A stretch of 64,000 bases of DNA from Caenorhabditis elegans. Lineage: Eukaryota > Nematoda > Chromadorea > Rhabditida > Rhabditidae. Under the pieces are notes generated by a model. That model did no database searches and was not told the origin of the DNA. It saw only the letters and a list, made by a program, of their open reading frames with translations. The stretch lies in NCBI RefSeq assembly GCF_000002985.6, contig NC_003282.8, positions 3,720,001-3,784,000 on the forward strand. Direction: 5' to 3'. Within the stretch, counting starts at the first letter, position 1; each line of letters begins with the position of its first letter. Both the position numbers and the translations under genes were made by a program. Below, one piece after another: positions 59,326 to 64,000 of the stretch.

Positions 59326-59340
59326 TCGATGCACCATGTC
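59326..59340. repeat. Single copy of the GGTGCATCGA motif (reverse)
   Basis: TCGATGCACCATGTC, directly before the minisatellite at 59371. It matches the copy at 45342-45356 in orientation and flanks. Confidence 0.75.
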
Positions 59341-59370
59341 TTTTTTTTCCGGAAATCGTAATTAGGATAT

Positions 59371-59780
59371 CTGTAGTGGGTACTGTAGGGATACTGTAAG
59401 ATAGGAAGGGGGTACTGCAGCTGCACTAATGGAGTACTATGTGAATACTGTAGAAGTACTGTGGGGGTACTGATCCAGTATTGTAAAAGTATTGTAGAGG
59501 GTACAGTAGTGGGTACCGTTGGGATAATGTGAAGATTCGGATAGGAGCCGAGGTACTGTGTTACTGTAGGAATACTGTAACAGTACTGTAGGAATAACTG
59601 TAGGGGTACTGAAAGTGGATTGGAGAGGTGCTGTAGGGGTACTGTAGGATACGGGTACTGTAAGGATACTACATGGGCACTGTAGGGTAAAGAGAAGTGC
59701 CGGAAAGGTAATGAAGAGGATACTGTAGGAGTGTTCTAGAAGTACTCTAGGGGTACTGTAGGTTGTGTAGGGGCATTAGG
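59371..59780. repeat. GGGTACTGTAGG minisatellite
   Basis: About 35 degenerate units of 10-12 bases such as GGGTACTGTA and GGATACTGTA over 410 bases. Related short arrays lie at 425-510 and, reversed, 40960-41100. Confidence 0.88.
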
Positions 59781-62700
59781 TGAAAGAAAATCATGTGATC
59801 AAATTTTAGGCCAATTTTTACCTTAAAATTCCAACTTCTTGGATGTTTTCTCTAAATTTTCTTACCGTTCATTTTTTCCACTTCTTTTAAAGACTTTTTT
59901 CCACAGAATGACGAAATTCCTCAAATTGGGCCACTTTTGATTGGGCTCCGCCACTTTTTTCTTTTTTTTTGGCGACTAGGAAAAGTATTCGATTTCAATG
60001 AGCGCATAAACTCAAGAGCACATTTTCCACCTCCAACGCTCACTTTTTACTGCTCCCTGCTTCCATTTTTTGGCACTCATTTGCTTTCCGTTTTTAGACT
60101 TTTTTAGAAAGCAATTTTATGTAAAAATCTCATTTTTCTACTTCTTGCCAAAAAAAGGTATTTTCGAAAAATTATTAAATTCAAATTCCCCACCAGAAAT
60201 GATTTTCTGTTCATTTCTTTCGAAAAAAAGAGCTCGGCATATATTGTTAACCGAACAATTGGAACAGTTCTCATTTTTTTCCCGACAAACTGCAAATAAG
60301 CTTCAAAGATCAGTTGCTCATTGTGACTAACACCATTTCGCCTTTTTCTTATGTCAAATGTTTATTTAATGCCACTTCTAGTACTCTTTATCCTATTTCC
60401 ACACATGTTTTGCAGATTTTGTTTTAAACATTTTTTTTCAAACTTCTGTATTTCTAAAACCAGGAGAGTTATCAAAAAGTTTTAATTTACATTTTTGCAT
60501 TTAAAATTTTGTTGCTAACTCCTCTATTGAAGAAGATAGAGCGGCCGACAACTCGCGGGATGTTGAAAATTTGAAAATTTGCTAAAAAAAACTAAAAATG
60601 TTATCAAAAATTCATCAACTAAACAATATAGCTCTAATTTTGTTCTGCAACCATGTTTTCGACAATTTTTCCCCACTTAACTCATAAAAAAGTTACAGCC
60701 GCCGACATCTCACGGGGCACACTCGAGTAGCGTCAGACAATGTGGTACCCATTCTTATATCGTGTGTAACTTAAAAAATAAAAATTTAATCAAAAAGTTG
60801 CCAACTATCAAAATAAAGCTCTTGTTTGTTCAACAAAATTGCAAATGACGTATATCTAGTAGGATAAAAATAGTTACAGCGGCTGACACCTCGCGGGTCT
60901 ACATTTTTTAATTGACTATAACTCTGAAACTAAAAGAGACAGCAAAAAGTTGTTGTAGCACTAATGTTTCAAATATTTTTACGCAAAAAATTTTGAGCAG
61001 CCGACACCTCGCGGTTTTAAAAACCAGCCAGGTGTCCGCTGCTAGGTCAATTTTGACATTTTCGGCTCAAGAAAAAAAGCCAAGATATTTGTGTCATTTC
61101 ATTGTCCGAGATCACTTGCATCATAAAAAAAATGGCATCTCCCCATCTCGGAGCAACAGTAGCTTCTCACCTATTGTTTGCACTTTTAGATGCTCTGTGA
61201 GCACACACGTTCCTGCTTTTCTCCCCTTTTCTCATCATTCATCAATCTATCAAGTTTCAATTGGTCGCGAAGGTGGTCGGCGGTGATTCCAGATTTTTGA
61301 AAATGAGCTTTTTCTCTGGTTTTTGGAACTTGCGCACCACCATTTTTTTTAAAGAAAAAAATAGGAAAAAAATCCGTTTGCAATTAATTTTGCGCCACAT
61401 TTTCCCCAATTGTAAATTTCAGGCAGTCTTTACCATTTTTGCCCATTAAAAAATTACATTAAAAAGTATGCCTTCTCTCTGCCAGTTTTTTGGATGTTTT
61501 TTGCTCTTTTCTTGTCCGTTTTATGCCAGTTTTTGCCCTATTTTGCCTTAAAAAAGTTTTCTCGTTTCTGACCGAAATTTTCCCGCTTGTTTGAAAACCC
61601 AGCATAATGTTTTATTGGCAAACGTTTGCCGATTTTCTTTTTGGCAAACTTTTGCCAATTTCCTGCCAATTTGTTAAAACTTACTATTTTTCGGGCAAAA
61701 TTATGTCACTCCCACCATCATTCCTGACTGCTCCTGTCTAATCAAGAGTGACGGAGAGGAGGGAAAGGTGGGGGTGCAATACTTTTGAATGACAAGATTG
61801 ACACGTTTTTCACACACGTTTTCAACACTTCTTCTTGCATCTTTAGTGATCAATTTTTCGAAATTCTAGCTGCGTAACTCGATTTTTGATTGATTGCACT
61901 TCTTGTGGAACCAAGTTTTTTCCACCAGTTTGACCAAAAAATCTCCTATTCCTGCCGGATTTTGCTCATTTTTTGCCCTAACAATAAAGATTGCCCATCG
62001 CCCTACTTCTTTTTATTTCGAAACTGACTAAATGATCGACATTTTGATATTTCTTTTTTTTCCGATTTCCACATAATTTTCGAATAATTTATGCAATCTG
62101 TGCATTCTCTCTTGTTTTTCCTATTTTTTTTTGTAAATTCTATCAACCAAAATCAAACTTACCGTGCACCAAATTATTAAGCAAGTATGTTTATGTTCCA
62201 GAAAGATTTTTTTGCATTCAGATTCAGAATACCAAAAATTTTGTTTTCCAACCAACACAAATCATTTGCATATATGATGTTTGCTTTGAAAAATTGTCCC
62301 GAAAAATGGAAAAAAAAACTAAAAAGCATGGGGAAGGGAAATTAAGCAATGTAGATTAGTATATCTAGATCGTCGTAGCTGTAAATATAAAACCTTGATT
62401 TATTATTCGAAATTTTTGTTTTCAAAAGTATTGTTTTCAAAACTCTTAATTTACAATTAATTACAAACTACAATCAATTATAATTTGAAGAAAAAAATCA
62501 ATTTAACTCGTATTCAAAGTTTTAAAGTCCTATTCAACATTTCTAAAATTCTTTTTTTTCTGGGAAATCCCTTATTTTCATGACAAAAAGTTCACTGTGA
62601 CTAACTTATGAATCCCTATAAAAATATTTTTCAAAATCAAATATTTTTTGAATCGAAATACGTTAGTTATTCATTGAACAACCATATACAAAAAAGGTCA

Positions 62701-64000
62701 GCTTTCCGAGGTTGATAGTTGTTGTAGTTTGTAGTCTGTGAGATCACACCTTTGCTGTGAAAACTTACATAGAAAATTTCAATTTATATAAATTATGGAC
62801 GGAAAATCTATAAACGTGTTTTTTAAATTTTCATTGAAAATTTAATTTTAAAATTTTCAAAAATTTTGGCTAAAAACCGAAAAAATTATACCATTACAAT
62901 ATTTATAATATACAGCAAAACTATTTTTTTAAATTTCAATTTTGGCGCAAAACCCCAATTTCACAATTTTCAACATTTTTTCTTGAAAATATAAACGTTT
63001 CCCGGAGGATATTAAGAAAAATTGGCATTATTGATTTTGATGGTATCCAAATTTCAAATAATTTAATTTTAGACTCCGCCCATTTCTTGGTTTTTGTTCT
63101 CCATTTGTTTTTTATCAGATTTTCAGATTTTTTGAAAATTTTTGAAATAACCTTTTTTCCGAATTTTTGAGAAAAAATTTCTCAAAAATTCGAAATTTAG
63201 TTCCTTTTTCATAAATTTTCCTCAAAACTAGAAATTTTTTAAATTATCACTCCGATCAAAATATTCTTTCTTCTGCATAGTCATTTCCCTAAGTGATACG
63301 TCCAAACAAGAATTTTATGCATAATTTCTTATCGTTGAATTCCTGCTGCAAAATGATAAAATTTGATGATTGAATTCTAATGTATGTGTTTTGAGTTTGT
63401 GGCATTAATTTCTACTTTTCAAAAACTTCAGCTGGGAGATATTCTTATTGGCAGAGTTTTTTATTTAAAAATGTTTTGGAATTTGTTTTTTTCCAACATA
63501 AGAGAAACATATAAAATTCAATTAAATGTCAAAATATAGGCTCAATTTTTTTTTAAATTTTCCAATATATTTTTCCATTTTCAAGGGAAACTAATTTTTT
63601 GAAAATTTTGGCTGGAAATTCAAAATTATATTCATTTTTTCATTTTTTTTCAATTTTTAAACCCAAATATTTATTTAATTTATGATAAATAACGTCCCGA
63701 GTTATTCAGAAATAAATAATATTTACCTAAAATTTGAGGAAAAAGTCAACAAAAAACAGTATCAAATGCTATCAGTTGTAAAAATTCTCAAAATATTCAA
63801 AATTGAGTTGACTCGATATCAAAAAAGATATCAAAAATGAATACCTAACAATAATATTTGTAAGTTTTATTACTTTTTTGGACAACAAAATTATAGAAAA
63901 ATTAAAAAAAAATTTTTATGAACATTTTTTTCCAGAATTTTTTTTCTCAAAAATATGTGTTTTGCAACTTTTCAAAAATTTAGCAATTACTCAAGATTGA
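59781..64000. other. No gene recognised
   Basis: AT-rich to the right edge. It contains AGCCGACACCTCGCGG-type dispersed repeats (60540-61030) and GGCAAACGTTTGCC palindromic motifs near 61615-61670. Open frames here lack splice context and look like composition noise. Confidence 0.5.

Noticed and set aside
1..64000. CRISPR arrays, prokaryotic operons, tRNA or rRNA genes
   Set aside because: No regularly spaced repeats with unique spacers, no ribosome binding sites, and no tRNA B-box/cloverleaf was found by eye. The window is eukaryotic nuclear DNA.

Overview
The window is nuclear DNA of a Caenorhabditis nematode, and gene order and exon-level protein sequence point to C. elegans chromosome IV. 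The evidence is the very AT-rich DNA, many 45-50 base introns with TTTTCAG acceptors, intronic runs of phased A/T tracts, palindromic foldback elements, degenerate TTAGGC arrays, and a recognisable set of neighbours: a DHX34 helicase, two NAPE phospholipases D, SIAH, a UDP-glycosyltransferase, a bestrophin and an ephrin. All gene models below were assembled by hand from splice sites and reading phase. Every complete model closes to a whole number of codons.

Layout. 1-2079: repeats, including two foldback elements. 2080-2781 (minus): 5' exons of a small gene that leaves the left edge, possibly Rpp14/Pop5-like. 3349-5350 (minus): a complete 208-residue basic/acidic protein of unknown function. 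6164-15445 (plus): the DHX34 helicase (smgl-2), 11 exons, 1089 residues, with large introns full of repeats and a GC-AG first intron. 15894-17911 and 19604-20871 (minus): tandem nape genes of 355 and 356 residues with a gene-conversion tract and a shared upstream block. 24137-27213 (plus): siah-1, 419 residues. 28291-31098 (minus): a UDP-glycosyltransferase, 527 residues. 32612-35419 (minus): an Ig-fold single-pass membrane protein, 483 residues. 36242-39818 (plus): a bestrophin, 486 residues. 41432-46820 (minus): the ephrin vab-2/efn-1, 279 residues, with a 3.9 kb first intron. 46821-64000: about 17 kb with no confident gene. It is presumably the upstream regulatory region of the ephrin, and holds palindromes, minisatellites, one exon-like block and one decayed coding-like segment.

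The genes are unrelated in function (RNA surveillance, lipid signalling, ubiquitination, detoxification, ion channel, axon/epidermal guidance), and no pathway cluster is evident. No tRNA, rRNA, CRISPR or prokaryotic features were seen. The most interesting material is non-coding: a dispersed motif around GGTGCATCGA, a GGGCGGAG hairpin found only in the helicase introns, near-identical long foldback elements placed inside introns, and the conversion between the nape copies. Nothing seen amounts to a new multi-gene system.
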